A DNA stretch of 46,623 nt from Bacillota bacterium (GTDB lineage Bacteria > Bacillota > Dethiobacteria > DTU022): NCBI GenBank assembly GCA_012727685.1, contig JAAYGO010000276.1:1-46623 (forward strand), read 5' to 3'. A program made the position numbers and the translations under genes. This document shows positions 1-10,356 of the stretch, one piece after another. Numbering within the stretch: the first letter of the stretch is position 1; each line of letters starts with the position of its first letter. The notes beneath the pieces were generated by a model. That model did no database searches. It had not been told where the DNA came from and worked only from the letters and a program-made list of their open reading frames with translations.

Positions 1-372
1 CCACCATGACCCCTGCTTTCAGGAATCTATGAATGAGCGATATCACCCGTCCATCTTTAATCGTTTCCGACAGTATCTGGATGAGTTTACTCTGGTTAAC
101 CGTGTCGAAATATTTTTCAAAGTCCATATCCACCACATATTTGTACCCTTCTGTGATGTTCATCTGGCATCTTGGGGCTTCAGTTTGTTATGCAACCTTA
201 CCCAGTCCACTCATGCCTGATGTGGTTCCTGTTCGTCAGGCCAGAAGTTTGCCTTAAGGCTTCCTTCAGATTCCACCTCGCGGTGGACACCCTTGCCATT
301 GGCTATGTGCTTGGCACTATCAACCCGCACTCGGGACTTCCACCCGTTAGACTGCGCCCATGCTGGGCGCAC
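1..372 (-). mobile_element. Group II intron, internally deleted: 5' intron RNA domain (about 190-372) joined to an internal reverse-transcriptase fragment (about 1-178), truncated by the window edge
   Basis: Minus strand from 372 reads GTGCGCCCAGCATGGGCGCAGTCTAACGGGTGGAAGTCCCGAGTGCGGGTTGATAGTGCC (group II intron 5' end/domain I-like). Minus strand of 1-170 encodes CQMNITEGYKYVVDMDFEKYFDTVNQSKLIQILSETIKDGRVISLIHRFLKAGVMV, a group II intron RT motif. Confidence 0.8.
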
Positions 373-379
373 ATAGAAG

Positions 380-408
380 GGGGCCGAAACTGAAACGGTC
401 CCGGCCCC
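380..408 (-). terminator. Terminator-like hairpin downstream of the saccharopine dehydrogenase-like gene, immediately 5' of the intron
   Basis: Arms GGGGCCG/CGGCCCC perfect 7 bp (extended by a further C:G) around a 15-nt loop; intron 5' end follows within about 7 nt. Confidence 0.55.
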
Positions 409-435
409 TTTAAAAAGGATGCAATTAAGAATTTG

Positions 436-1551
436 TCAGGATTCTAACGGCTCTTCCCGCCGGACAATTTTTACGCCACGTCGCGCCAACTCCTCCAGGA
501 AGCGATGCGGATTTACTGCTCCTTCCGCTTCAGGTCCATATACTCCCAGACGTTCAATCTCACCCTTAGCCATCAGATACGCGCCGATACTTAAGGGAAT
601 ACCGGTCAAGCGATTCATGTGATCAACGACCCCATAGCTTACTTTTACTGCCTTTCCTCCACGCCTACCGGTGATCTCAACCCTGAGACCGGAGAGGCAT
701 CGTTGCTGATCTACAGGAAACAGGGACAGCAGCCGCTTTAAAAGTTTACCCAGTCTCATCTTTTTCCTGGCGCTGTTGGTCAGATGAAGCGCTGCCACCA
801 ATTTGGCCAGGCCATTTAAATAGTTTTCCACCAGCCCGCCCTTCAAGAGCACTTCCCTGACTCCGGGCAGATAACGGGGAAGGGTAACCGGCTCCGGATG
901 ACCGAGGTGATAAGTATTGATCTTTCCTAACGGAGGCAAAAATTCAACGGCTTCTTCACCCGAACCGGCCTTAACCTCACAAAAGCTGCCGTTTTGGAAA
1001 GAAGTTGCAGTCCCGGTAAAGATATGGAGCGTATGTAGGATTACGGCAAGCCCCTTCGCGTCTCCGGCGCTTCCAGCCCAATAAACCCGTATTGATTTTA
1101 CTTCCGACAATTCATCGTAACCTTTGCGCGCCAAAATATTGCTTAAACCCGGTGTCCAGCCCAATCCCGTCAATATTTTACAGCCCTTCTGCCTGGCCAG
1201 ATCATCCAATTCAAGGACAGAGGCTGTGGCATCGTGGTCATCGCAAATACTGACATAACTAAGGCCTGCTTCAAGGACAGCTTCTACCAACGGTCTTTCA
1301 AAACGATAAAAGGGACCCAGGGCGCTGGCCACAACCGTATGACCTTGCATCACCTTGAAAAGGTCTGCACGGTCTGTAGCATCCACCTTAGACACGGCTA
1401 CCCGCTCGCTACGCAAAGTGCATGCCAACCTTTCCGCCGCCTCCAGATTACGGCCGGCAATCGTGACCGCTTCCACATCGGTATTCTTGATTAGATCCCG
1501 TACCGCTTCCGACCCCATATCACCAGCCCCGCCTAAAACTAAAACTCTCAT
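436..1551 (-). CDS. Saccharopine dehydrogenase-like NADP-binding family protein
   Basis: 371-aa ORF with N-terminal Rossmann motif MRVLVLGGAGDMGSEAVRDL and family-typical GWTPGLSNILA. Confidence 0.75.
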   Translation of the reverse strand: MRVLVLGGAGDMGSEAVRDLIKNTDVEAVTIAGRNLEAAERLACTLRSERVAVSKVDATDRADLFKVMQGHTVVASALGPFYRFERPLVEAVLEAGLSYVSICDDHDATASVLELDDLARQKGCKILTGLGWTPGLSNILARKGYDELSEVKSIRVYWAGSAGDAKGLAVILHTLHIFTGTATSFQNGSFCEVKAGSGEEAVEFLPPLGKINTYHLGHPEPVTLPRYLPGVREVLLKGGLVENYLNGLAKLVAALHLTNSARKKMRLGKLLKRLLSLFPVDQQRCLSGLRVEITGRRGGKAVKVSYGVVDHMNRLTGIPLSIGAYLMAKGEIERLGVYGPEAEGAVNPHRFLEELARRGVKIVRREEPLES

Positions 1552-1763
1552 AAAATCTATGTAAGGACCACTTCCTTACCATTTCCCTCCTCCCACAACA
1601 GTTTACATTTTTACATTGCCCGGTAAGACTAGAGTTACGCTCCTGGACAACTGGCGCTAACAACTCCCCAGAGAGCCCTGCAGGCAAATCAAGACCCATA
1701 TCTTCACCCTCGACTTAAATTTCGCCGCAGGAGCTGTTCCAAATTGGGAAGACTTACTAACGG

Positions 1764-1800
1764 CAAAACAAAAAAGCTTTTTGTTTCAAAAGCTTTTTAG
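1764..1800 (-). terminator. Putative terminator of coaX
   Basis: Minus strand AAAAAGCTTTTGAAACAAAAAGCTTTTTTGTTTT: inverted repeat followed by a T-rich tract just after the coaX stop. Confidence 0.5.
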
Positions 1801-1833
1801 GTAAATGTTAACATCTACCTGTTGCCAGGCAGA

Positions 1834-2607
1834 TTACGGGTACTGTCTATTACGCTGGTAAATAATACGCAACCCTTCCAGGGTCAGTAACGGGTTAATC
1901 TCGTCAATAGATTCTGATTCCCGGGCAATCAGGGAGGCAAAACCCCCGGTTGCGATTACTTTGGGTGTTACAGCCAGCTCGCGGGACATGCGCTTTACAA
2001 TACCGTCCACCTGGCCGACAAAACCATAAAAAATACCGGATTGAATACTGGAGATGGTGTCTTTGCCGATTACGCGCCGCGGTTTGACCATCTCCACCCG
2101 GGGCAGCTTGGAAGCCTTTTCAAAAAGGGCTTCCATGCTGATGCCGATACCGGGGGCGATCGCTCCACCGAGATATTCTCCCTGTGCAGAGACTGCACAA
2201 AAGGTGGTTGCGGTCCCAAAATCTACAATAATTAGCGGCCCTCCATAGAGGGTGTAACCGGCAACGGCATTCACGATCCGGTCGGCTCCTACTTCACGGG
2301 GATTGTCCATCATGATATTTAAGCCTGTTTTAATCCCCGGACCAACAACCAGGGGTTCCAGGGAAAAATACTTGCAGGCCATTTTCTCCAGGGAATACAT
2401 CAGCGGCGGAACCACCGATGAAATGGCGATGGCCGACACCTCCTGCCAGTCGATGCCGCCATGCTGCAATAAGTTTTTAATGACCATGCCGAGCTCATCT
2501 TCGGTTTGTTCCCGGTGCGTGGCAACACGCCAGCAAGCCTTTACCTTTTCGCCGGTGAAGATCCCGAACATGATGTTGGTATTGCCGACATCAATGGCCA
2601 GCAGCAT
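1834..2607 (-). CDS. coaX: Type III pantothenate kinase
   Basis: [17 protein letters not shown]..., [35 protein letters not shown] motifs. Confidence 0.93.
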   Translation of the reverse strand: MLLAIDVGNTNIMFGIFTGEKVKACWRVATHREQTEDELGMVIKNLLQHGGIDWQEVSAIAISSVVPPLMYSLEKMACKYFSLEPLVVGPGIKTGLNIMMDNPREVGADRIVNAVAGYTLYGGPLIIVDFGTATTFCAVSAQGEYLGGAIAPGIGISMEALFEKASKLPRVEMVKPRRVIGKDTISSIQSGIFYGFVGQVDGIVKRMSRELAVTPKVIATGGFASLIARESESIDEINPLLTLEGLRIIYQRNRQYP

Positions 2608-2794
2608 TTATTTACCCCTCCATTCAACATTACTAATATAGCAGACGGCTGTTATTTTGAAAAGAGCAAAACCGATGATCATTATTCCAGTTATTCTTTG
2701 GAATTTTCTATCAGCAGGATTAGGATAGCTACCGTCGAAGTCTATTCTTTACATAAATGCAGCTTTACGTTTAGGTCTTCAAGGGGGTACTGAT

Positions 2795-4105
2795 TTGTTT
2801 TTTAAAGGGATTATAAAAACCAACTACTTTGTTGCACTGCTGATTTTGCTGGGAATAATCATCGTTTTAATCGTCACAGCCTTTGGCCTGACAACTACGC
2901 TGCCCGGCCCCCTTGGAGTAGCCCCATTCCAGTTGGAAGTAAAGGAAATCTATGAATTTGAGCCCTGGACATTTGCTGTGGATGAATTGGTTGTTACCTT
3001 CCCTGAAGGGGGCATCATCGTCCCCGGCTACAAAGATGAAAAACAGGAAGCGGTTTTGCTGATCGGCGAAGGCCGATACCAGGCTCCGAAAGGGGTTGCC
3101 ATGCCGAGAAGGGCAAAAGGGCTCTATTTGATGATCAACCAGGAGCTCTTTGAAGAGAAACGGGGCGATACGATTTTCGTTCCGGTAGAAGACTGGAAGA
3201 TCAGGAATGAGGCACTGCAGCTTTTCTCCGAACAGCCGGGGCTTCCTGTCATCTGGCGCAGCGGGATCCCCCTTGTATTTATACCCCACGGCCAATCAGC
3301 ATACTATTATTTTCTTGACGCTTCTGGAAAACCGTCCATGCCGCCGGTTTCTTTGACCACCCCCTGGGGCATTTATGGAACCGCCCTGGTCTATGCCTTA
3401 ATGATCCTGATTGCCATCCTCACGATGCTTGTTTTTTCCCTCGATTATAAACCCTCCCGTTACTGGCTTTCCATGCACAGCTCCCGGCCGGGCTTGATCT
3501 CTACTGCCGCCGCCCTCGGAGCAGCTCTGCTGGCGCTGGGCTCAGAACTGCTTCCGGTATTGAAAGGCTGGCCGGACTATTCCATTGTTGCCGGTTACGG
3601 ACTGGCCGTGCTTGTTCTGCTCATCCTGGCCTGGAGTAAACGGATTGATTTTTTGAATTTTGGGATCCGGCTGACCACAGTTAAAAACGGCTATCTATCA
3701 GCCTTTGCAGCCATAGCGATCTTGATCCTTTTAACACGCGGCATACCGCGCTTTTTTACGCTGGAAAGCACAGCCTCAGCCCTAAAACTGTTTGTGCCCC
3801 TATTTATGCTGGCCCTGGTCCGCGAAGGCATCTGGCGCGGTTACATCCAAACTACCTTTAGCCGCAGCCTGGGTCCGGGAGCCGCAATCTTGCTAACCGC
3901 GGCGCTAGCCGGGCTGGTCCATTATGTTGTCCTCCGAACCGGCAGCCCCTGGATGATGCAATATCCCTACACCTTGATCGAGACCGCGGTGCTTGTGCCG
4001 GGGTCAGCGCTGCTGCTCGGTTTCCTCTACCAGCGGACGGAGAATATCCTGAGCTGTGCTTTACTGCATAGTTTGATCATCTTTCTGCCCATGGCAATAT
4101 TGTAA
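2795..4105 (+). CDS. CPBP (CAAX/Abi-type) family intramembrane metalloprotease-like membrane protein, with divergent motifs
   Basis: Multi-TM ORF; C-terminal REGIWRGYIQTTFSRSLGPGAAILLTAALAGLVHY and LLLGFLYQRTENILSCALLHSL resemble the CPBP motifs. TTG start with upstream AAGGGGG. Confidence 0.65.
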   Translation: MFFKGIIKTNYFVALLILLGIIIVLIVTAFGLTTTLPGPLGVAPFQLEVKEIYEFEPWTFAVDELVVTFPEGGIIVPGYKDEKQEAVLLIGEGRYQAPKGVAMPRRAKGLYLMINQELFEEKRGDTIFVPVEDWKIRNEALQLFSEQPGLPVIWRSGIPLVFIPHGQSAYYYFLDASGKPSMPPVSLTTPWGIYGTALVYALMILIAILTMLVFSLDYKPSRYWLSMHSSRPGLISTAAALGAALLALGSELLPVLKGWPDYSIVAGYGLAVLVLLILAWSKRIDFLNFGIRLTTVKNGYLSAFAAIAILILLTRGIPRFFTLESTASALKLFVPLFMLALVREGIWRGYIQTTFSRSLGPGAAILLTAALAGLVHYVVLRTGSPWMMQYPYTLIETAVLVPGSALLLGFLYQRTENILSCALLHSLIIFLPMAIL

Positions 4106-4155
4106 AAAAAAGGGTACACCCCTTTAGATGTGCACCCTCCTAAGTGAGTTTTTCT
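4104..4155. terminator. Probable bidirectional terminator between convergent CPBP gene and fhs
   Basis: AAAAAAAGGGTACACCCCTTTAGATGTGCACCCTCCTAAGTGAGTTTTT: imperfect stem flanked by A and T tracts. Confidence 0.5.
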
Positions 4156-4163
4156 AATCGCTT

Positions 4164-5927
4164 TTAGAAAAGCCCTTTTACTTTGCCGGTTTCTGTATCC
4201 ACATCAATGCGGCGGAAAGCCGGACTGGCCGAAGTCCCGGGCATCAGGGAAATCGTTCCCGCTACGGGAACCACGAAACCGGCGCCACCGTAGGTAAGGA
4301 TGTCGCGCACAAAGAGGTTCCAACCCTTGGGAACTCCTTTGATCAGCGGGTTGTCGCTCAGGCTTAGGTGGGTTTTCACCATGCAGGTGCCCATATCCTT
4401 AAACTTCGGATCCGCTTCCATGCGCTTCGCTTTGGCCAGGGCTTCGGGAGAATACTCGACACCGTCGGCGCCATAAACTTCTTTGGCAATGAGTTCAATC
4501 CGCTGCCGTAGCGGAGTATCCAGCTCGTAGAGGTATTTGAAATCATTGGGCTCATTGCAGGCATCGATCACCGCATCGGCAAACTCCAGGGCTCCTTCCC
4601 CGCCATGCTGCCAGTGGGTCGATACAGCCACCCTGGCGCCCGCCTCTTCGACGATGCGGCGGACCAGTTTAATTTCGTTGTCCGTGTCAGTGTGGAAGGA
4701 ATTGATGCAGACCACCGGGTTGATGCCGGCTTTTTTAATCGTTTTGATATGGTGAACCAGGTTCTCGCAGCCCTTTTCCACCCACTCAAGCTGCTCCGTA
4801 TTGTAAGCCGGATCCAGCGGCTGGCCGGGCAGCGGCAGCGGCGCTCCGCCATGGCACTTCAAGGCGCGCACGGTGGCGACCAGCACGGCACAGTGCGGCT
4901 TCAAGCCGGACATGCGGCACTTAATGTTCCAGAATTTCTCAAAGCCGATATCCGCGGCAAATCCCGATTCAGTGATCGTATACTCGCTCATCTTCAGGGC
5001 GATGCGGTCGGCGATAATGGAGGACTGACCGATGGCGATATTGGCAAAGGGGCCGGCATGGACGAAGACCGGCTGGCCTTCAATGGTTTGCAGCAGGTTG
5101 GGATTGATCGCATCGATCATCCAGGCGGTCATGGCGCCGGCTACTTCCAGGTCTTCGGTGGTAATGGGGTTGCCCTGCTTGTCATAGGCGACAACGATCC
5201 GGCCCATGCGCTCGCGCATATCTTTCAAGTCCTTGGCCACCGCCAGGATGGCCATCACCTCTGATGAAACGGCGATGGCAAAGCCGGAGCTCATCATGAA
5301 GCCGTCTCTCTTCGTGCCCAGGCCAATGGTAATGTTGCGCAGGGCCTGGGCGCAAAAGTCCATGATCCACTTCATCTCCACGTTGCGCGGATCGATGTTC
5401 AGCCGCTTCAAGCCCCTTTTCTCCAGAAAAGCGTCACTGGAATTGAACTCGTGCTGCAGGCGGGAGGTGAGGGCAACCATGGCCAGGTTGTGCGCATTCA
5501 TCACCGCATTGATATCACCGGTTAACCCCAAAGAAAAGGGAGTCAGGGGAATGCACTGGGAAAGGCCGCCGCCGGCTGCCGAGCCTTTCACATTCATGGT
5601 GGGTCCCCCGGAAGGCTGCCGGATGGTGGCAATTACCCTTTTGCCGCGCTTGCCCAGCCCCTGGGCCAACCCCATGGTGCTGGTGGACTTTCCTTCGCCC
5701 AGAGGAGTGGGAGTGATGGCGGTGACATCGATATACTTGCCGTCGGGCTTATCCTTTAGCCTCTCCAACACCTTTTTATAATCAACTTTGGCCACATAAT
5801 GGCCGTGGGGCAGGAGCTCCTCTTTCTCCAGGCCCATTTCTTCCGCCAACTGGTAAACCGTTTTCATCTTCTCCTCTGCCGCTGCGGCAATTTCCCAGTC
5901 AGCATGCTTGGTTGGATCCAATGGCAT
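4164..5927 (-). CDS. fhs: Formate--tetrahydrofolate ligase
   Basis: 587 aa; [54 protein letters not shown] family motifs. Confidence 0.96.
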   Translation of the reverse strand: MPLDPTKHADWEIAAAAEEKMKTVYQLAEEMGLEKEELLPHGHYVAKVDYKKVLERLKDKPDGKYIDVTAITPTPLGEGKSTSTMGLAQGLGKRGKRVIATIRQPSGGPTMNVKGSAAGGGLSQCIPLTPFSLGLTGDINAVMNAHNLAMVALTSRLQHEFNSSDAFLEKRGLKRLNIDPRNVEMKWIMDFCAQALRNITIGLGTKRDGFMMSSGFAIAVSSEVMAILAVAKDLKDMRERMGRIVVAYDKQGNPITTEDLEVAGAMTAWMIDAINPNLLQTIEGQPVFVHAGPFANIAIGQSSIIADRIALKMSEYTITESGFAADIGFEKFWNIKCRMSGLKPHCAVLVATVRALKCHGGAPLPLPGQPLDPAYNTEQLEWVEKGCENLVHHIKTIKKAGINPVVCINSFHTDTDNEIKLVRRIVEEAGARVAVSTHWQHGGEGALEFADAVIDACNEPNDFKYLYELDTPLRQRIELIAKEVYGADGVEYSPEALAKAKRMEADPKFKDMGTCMVKTHLSLSDNPLIKGVPKGWNLFVRDILTYGGAGFVVPVAGTISLMPGTSASPAFRRIDVDTETGKVKGLF

Positions 5928-6139
5928 TTACAAAATACCTCCTTCAGTGAATATAATTATGGATTGCACGCCCCATAATAGAGCAGTCTGAAATATTATT
6001 TCAACGCGAATTTTGCTATTCCTGCCACAAGTTAAAATTTTCACTTTATTATTAATACTATTTATTTATTAGTAAGCTGGAGAAAGGTTTTTATGCAGTC
6101 ATCGGGACCATCATAGGGTAAGCTTATAAAAAGAAGAAG

Positions 6140-6161
6140 AAGAGGCCATACGGCCCCTTCA
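6140..6161 (-). terminator. Terminator overlapping the ftsH stop codon
   Basis: Minus strand AAGGGGCCGTATGGCCTCTTCTTCTTCTTTTT. Confidence 0.65.
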
Positions 6162-8120
6162 CTCCTGCTCAGTTTGCTGCTCTTCTCCTGCGGACGACGG
6201 CAAAGAACTGGTAGACTCACTTTCGTTTTCCGAAAATTTCCGACCTTCACTAGTTTCCTCGCCGGCTGACGCATCATCGCCTTCCGGTTGATTGCTTTTT
6301 GCCTGGCGCTTTGCTGCCAGCTCCTCAAGCGTTATGCCGTCCATGAGCGCCTTGATTTCCTCGGCATCCAGGGTTTCTTTTTCCATCAGCGCAGCAGCGA
6401 TTAGTTCGAGTTTGTCGCGATTCTGTTGCAATATCTCCATAGCTTTGCGGTAGCACTCATCAACGGTCCGCCTGATCTCCTGATCAATGGCCTTGGCAAT
6501 TTCTTCACTGAAATCCCGGTCACGGCCCAAGTCACGGCCCAGGAAAACCTGGTCAGCTTTTCTGCCCAGGGTGATCGGACCCAGGGCATCACTCATACCA
6601 TACTCCATGATCATTTGCCTGACTAAAGCTGTGGCTCGCTCAAGGTCATTCTGGGCACCGGTGCTGATTTCATTCAAAACCAGCTTTTCGGCCGCCCGGC
6701 CGGCCATGAGGGTGCTAATCCTGTCCAGCAGTTCAGAGCGGGTCATAAAGTAACGATCTTCTTCCGGAAACATCAACGTATAGCCGCCCGCCCGGCCGCG
6801 GGGAATAATTGAAACTTTGTGCACGGGATCGGTATGCGGCAGGAGATAACCGACCAGGGCATGTCCGGCTTCATGAAGAGCAACCATCCTTTTCTCGGCT
6901 TCATTCATTACCCGGCTTCGCTTCTCCGTGCCGGCGATCACCCTTTCAATGGCCTCCTCCATCGCCTCCATGGTAATCTCCTTTCGATTAATCCGCGCTG
7001 TCAGCAGGGCCGCCTCATTCAATACGTTTTCCAGATCAGCACCTGTAAAACCGGGAGTCCCCCTGGCGATTACCTTCAAATTTACCTCTTTGGCCAGCGG
7101 TTTGTTCCGGCTGTGCACTTTGAGTATTTCTTCCCGGCCCTTAACATCGGGGAAACCAACAGTAATTTCGCGGTCAAAACGGCCGGGCCGCAATAGCGCC
7201 GGATCGAGAATATCCGGCCGGTTGGTGGCGGCGAGAATAATAATCCCCTCGTTGACATTAAAACCGTCCATCTCAACCAGAAGCTGGTTTAATGTCTGCT
7301 CCCGCTCGTCATGGCCTCCGCCTAAACCGGCGCCCCTCTGGCGGCCTACCGCATCGATCTCATCGATAAAAACGATGCAGGGAGAATTCTTTTTGGCCGT
7401 TTCAAAGAGATCCCTCACCCGGGAGGCCCCGACCCCCACAAACATCTCCACAAAGTCGGAACCGCTGATGCTGAAGAACGGCACCCCTGCTTCCCCGGCC
7501 ACAGCCCGGGCGAGCAGGGTTTTACCCGTGCCAGGCGGCCCGACCAGGAGTATCCCTTTGGGAATGCGCGCACCCAGCTCGATGTATTTGCGCGGATCCT
7601 TTAAAAAGTCGACTACTTCGGCCAGTTCGGCCTTTTCTTCATCAGCGCCGGCAACATCGCTGAAAGTAACTTTTCTCCGATCAGCTTCATGCAGGCGAGC
7701 CCGGCTTTTACCGAAATTCATGACCCTGCTGCCGCCGCCCTGGGTTTGCTGCATAAAGAAAAAGAAAATCGCGATGATCAAAATAAAGGGGATCATGTAG
7801 GTGAGGGCGGTTTGCCACCATTTCGGCCCCGGGGCGGGCTTCGGATCGTAGCGCACATTATTCTCCGCCAGGAACGCGGTCAGGGAAAAACCATCCGGCG
7901 GCAGGTAAGTTTTTACAATTCTGCCGTCCTTCAAATGGGCTTCAACCTCATTGCCGCGCGTGAAGACCTTTTCCACCTGTCCCGTCTCGACTTGCTTGAT
8001 AAAGTCGGGGACAAAATCTATTTCTTCCGGCGGTTTTTCGTCGGTAGCCAGGCTTAAGATCACCATAACCACCAGGATTATAACCAGGTAAAAAGTCACT
8101 TGCTTTAAAAATGGGTTCAA
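6159..8120 (-). CDS. ftsH: ATP-dependent zinc metalloprotease FtsH
   Basis: Two N-terminal TMs, GPPGTGKT Walker A, SRH region, HEAGH zinc site. Confidence 0.97.
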   Translation of the reverse strand: MNPFLKQVTFYLVIILVVMVILSLATDEKPPEEIDFVPDFIKQVETGQVEKVFTRGNEVEAHLKDGRIVKTYLPPDGFSLTAFLAENNVRYDPKPAPGPKWWQTALTYMIPFILIIAIFFFFMQQTQGGGSRVMNFGKSRARLHEADRRKVTFSDVAGADEEKAELAEVVDFLKDPRKYIELGARIPKGILLVGPPGTGKTLLARAVAGEAGVPFFSISGSDFVEMFVGVGASRVRDLFETAKKNSPCIVFIDEIDAVGRQRGAGLGGGHDEREQTLNQLLVEMDGFNVNEGIIILAATNRPDILDPALLRPGRFDREITVGFPDVKGREEILKVHSRNKPLAKEVNLKVIARGTPGFTGADLENVLNEAALLTARINRKEITMEAMEEAIERVIAGTEKRSRVMNEAEKRMVALHEAGHALVGYLLPHTDPVHKVSIIPRGRAGGYTLMFPEEDRYFMTRSELLDRISTLMAGRAAEKLVLNEISTGAQNDLERATALVRQMIMEYGMSDALGPITLGRKADQVFLGRDLGRDRDFSEEIAKAIDQEIRRTVDECYRKAMEILQQNRDKLELIAAALMEKETLDAEEIKALMDGITLEELAAKRQAKSNQPEGDDASAGEETSEGRKFSENESESTSSLPSSAGEEQQTEQE

Positions 8121-8148
8121 CCATGCGCCTCCTCTCCAACAATGCGGC

Positions 8149-8184
8149 CTTTCTATACCTTAATTACTTTCTATACCTTAATTA
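8149..8184. repeat. Perfect 2 x 18-bp tandem duplication CTTTCTATACCTTAATTA in the ftsH leader
   Basis: 8149-8166 and 8167-8184 are identical. Confidence 0.95.
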
Positions 8185-8212
8185 TTCTAACATACCCCAT
8201 TATGATAGGCAA
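8184..8212 (-). promoter_or_regulatory. Sigma-A-like promoter for ftsH
   Basis: Minus strand TTGCCT-N17-TAGAAT (-35 at 8207-8212, -10 at 8184-8189). Confidence 0.5.
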
Positions 8213-8254
8213 TAAATGCATTGCACATCGCTTTACTTCAAAAAGCGCTTGAAC

Positions 8255-8791
8255 TTAGCGGAAATTATCATCCGGGATAAAACAGATATCTGCCAGATTG
8301 CGGTAGCGCTGATTCCAATCAAGGCCGTAACCGACTACAAAATGATCCGGGATGACAAAGCCCCTGTAATCGGGATCAAAGTCCACCTTGCGCCGCGAAG
8401 GCTTGTCCAGGAGGGTAGCCACCCGGATCGAGCGAGGCTGGCGCCTGAGCAGGGTATCCCGGAGATAGTTCAACGTAAGCCCTGTATCAACAATATCTTC
8501 GACGATCAAAACATCTTTGCCCTGGATACTCTGATCCAGGTCTTTCAAAATACGGACCACACCTGAGGAACTGGTATCGGCACCATAACTGGAGACAGCG
8601 ATAAAGTCAATCTCTACCGGAATAGTCAGGCTACGCATGAGGTCGCTGGCAAAGATGATCGCCCCTTTTAAAACGCAGATCAGGAGCAGTTTTTTACCGG
8701 CATAGTCGCGGGATATCTCCTCCCCCATTTCCTTAACCCTTTGTGCAATCTGAGTGGCGGAAAGCAGTACTTCGCATTTAGGATTGCTCAT
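8255..8791 (-). CDS. hpt: Hypoxanthine phosphoribosyltransferase
   Basis: PRPP-binding motif DVLIVEDIVDTGLTL; synteny tilS-hpt-ftsH. Confidence 0.95.
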   Translation of the reverse strand: MSNPKCEVLLSATQIAQRVKEMGEEISRDYAGKKLLLICVLKGAIIFASDLMRSLTIPVEIDFIAVSSYGADTSSSGVVRILKDLDQSIQGKDVLIVEDIVDTGLTLNYLRDTLLRRQPRSIRVATLLDKPSRRKVDFDPDYRGFVIPDHFVVGYGLDWNQRYRNLADICFIPDDNFR

Positions 8792-8808
8792 ATGAATGCT
8801 CCTTTCGT

Positions 8809-10209
8809 TTAATGATCAGCCGGGCGCAACCATTCGAGCACCAGCACACGCCGTGTAGCCTCTGTGACCCGGTAGGGATGAGCAATACGCAACCCGGCCA
8901 CCCAGACGATCTGGCCGTCGCTGCCCAGGACCAGGGGGTAGCTGTCCCGGCGGTGGACCGGTATTTTTTGATCAATAAGGAAGGATTTTAACTTTTTGCT
9001 GCCCGCCGCCCCTTGCGGGAAAAACCGGTCCCCGGGGAGACGGCCGCGCAGCAGCAGCGGCTGCGGCAGAAGATCTAAATCCAGGTATGCCTGGTCCGGC
9101 GAAGGGGGCCAGCGCAGTTTTTCCGGTGTCACGATCTTCGCGGTGATAATGCCCCGGCCGGGCACGCTAGTGCGGCCCGGAATCACCAGGTTTTTCTGAA
9201 CCGGGTCAGGCACGGCGCTACGGGGCGCGCGGGTGATCGTCAGGAGATCATAGCTCCGGAAAGCCCTCGCCCCCCCGGCTAGATGCACTTCCCGGGCCGG
9301 GCCTTTACCCTCTGCCAGTGCCGACAACTGTCTCACCTGGCGCCAGTTAAGCTGCTTCCGGCAGGAGATTAAGCCCAGGGCAAGCTTGATTACCCGGCTT
9401 CGCAGCGCTTCCGGCAAGCGGTTTAAACGGGAGCAGGAAAGATGCAAGCCCTTGTCCGCATAGAAGGCGAGGCGCGCCAATTTTTTACGCGCCGCCGCTT
9501 CAAAGTAAGCGCGGTCGGCGGCAGCCATGGCCGAGAGGCGTCCCAGGGCCTGTTTAATGCCGGGATTGTAGTTCTTTTCAAGGTATGGGATTAACTCCAA
9601 TCTGATCTTGTTACGGGTATAGCCGGTTTGAAGATTGCTCGCATCAAGGGCCGGCGCAAGGTGCTGTTCGCGGCAGTATGCCTCGATCTCTTTGCGGGTC
9701 ACCGCCAGTAGAGGCCGGATCAACTCGATTGGGCCGATTTTGCGTTTTGGTTTCATCCCGGCAAGCCCGTCGGGACCGCTGCCGCGAATGATATTAAAGA
9801 GCACCGTTTCAACCTGATCATCAAAATGGTGGCCCACGGCAATTTTCACGGCGTTATGTTTTCGCGCGGCAGCCAATAAAAAACGGTAACGGAGATGCCG
9901 TGCCGCCTCCTGCGCCGTTAACTTGTGCCTTGCGGCAAATCCTGCCACATCCATAGCCGCTCCCTCAAACGGGATCCCCGCTGCGGCGGCTAAATCGGCT
10001 ACCGCCTTCGCCTCATCTCTCGCTTCGGGCCTGAAGCGGTGATCCAGATGGCCGATTACCAGCTCCAGTTTCAAACGGGGGGCCAGCCGCAGCAGCAGAT
10101 CTAACAGGCACAAGGAATCGGGCCCTCCGGATACTGCGACCAGGACCCTGTCCCCCTCCCGAAGCAGATGATGAAAACGGATGAAGCGTTCGACCTTCCA
10201 GATTAACAT
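8809..10209 (-). CDS. tilS: tRNA(Ile)-lysidine synthase
   Basis: PP-loop motif VAVSGGPDSLCLLDLL; GHHFDDQVETVLFNIIRGSG; synteny. Confidence 0.95.
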   Translation of the reverse strand: MLIWKVERFIRFHHLLREGDRVLVAVSGGPDSLCLLDLLLRLAPRLKLELVIGHLDHRFRPEARDEAKAVADLAAAAGIPFEGAAMDVAGFAARHKLTAQEAARHLRYRFLLAAARKHNAVKIAVGHHFDDQVETVLFNIIRGSGPDGLAGMKPKRKIGPIELIRPLLAVTRKEIEAYCREQHLAPALDASNLQTGYTRNKIRLELIPYLEKNYNPGIKQALGRLSAMAAADRAYFEAAARKKLARLAFYADKGLHLSCSRLNRLPEALRSRVIKLALGLISCRKQLNWRQVRQLSALAEGKGPAREVHLAGGARAFRSYDLLTITRAPRSAVPDPVQKNLVIPGRTSVPGRGIITAKIVTPEKLRWPPSPDQAYLDLDLLPQPLLLRGRLPGDRFFPQGAAGSKKLKSFLIDQKIPVHRRDSYPLVLGSDGQIVWVAGLRIAHPYRVTEATRRVLVLEWLRPADH

Positions 10210-10302
10210 TGCAATCCTTTCAGTATCAATAGATAAAACTATTTTACCACAGCCCCCCTTATTCCTAAACTATAAATGGTTTATTTCTCTCCAATAAAAT
10301 AT

Positions 10303-10337
10303 GGCAAGGGGCTGCCCCTTTGGGACAGCCCCTTGCC
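10303..10337 (-). terminator. Strong palindrome/terminator downstream of spoIIE
   Basis: GGCAAGGGGCTG-N11-CAGCCCCTTGCC, perfect 12-bp arms plus inner CCC/GGG pairing. Confidence 0.75.
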
Positions 10338-10356
10338 AGGAAGATTTGAATAATGC

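Noticed and set aside
29-393. Three small plus-strand ORFs at the left edge
   Set aside because: They are antisense to the group II intron RNA and RT fragment.
1525-1710. Short Cys-containing minus-strand ORF (MGLDLPAGLSGELLAPVVQERNSSLTGQCKNVNCCGRREMV...) upstream of the saccharopine dehydrogenase-like gene
   Set aside because: About 59 aa, overlaps the real start in another frame, no recognisable family; insufficient support.
4537-5781. Long plus-strand ORFs antisense to fhs (for example 4605-5264 and 5206-5781)
   Set aside because: Typical GC-rich antisense shadow ORFs with low-complexity translations; fhs on the opposite strand is certain.
6928-7800. 290-aa plus-strand ORF antisense to ftsH
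   Set aside because: Shadow ORF of the conserved FtsH AAA domain; no own motif or RBS support.
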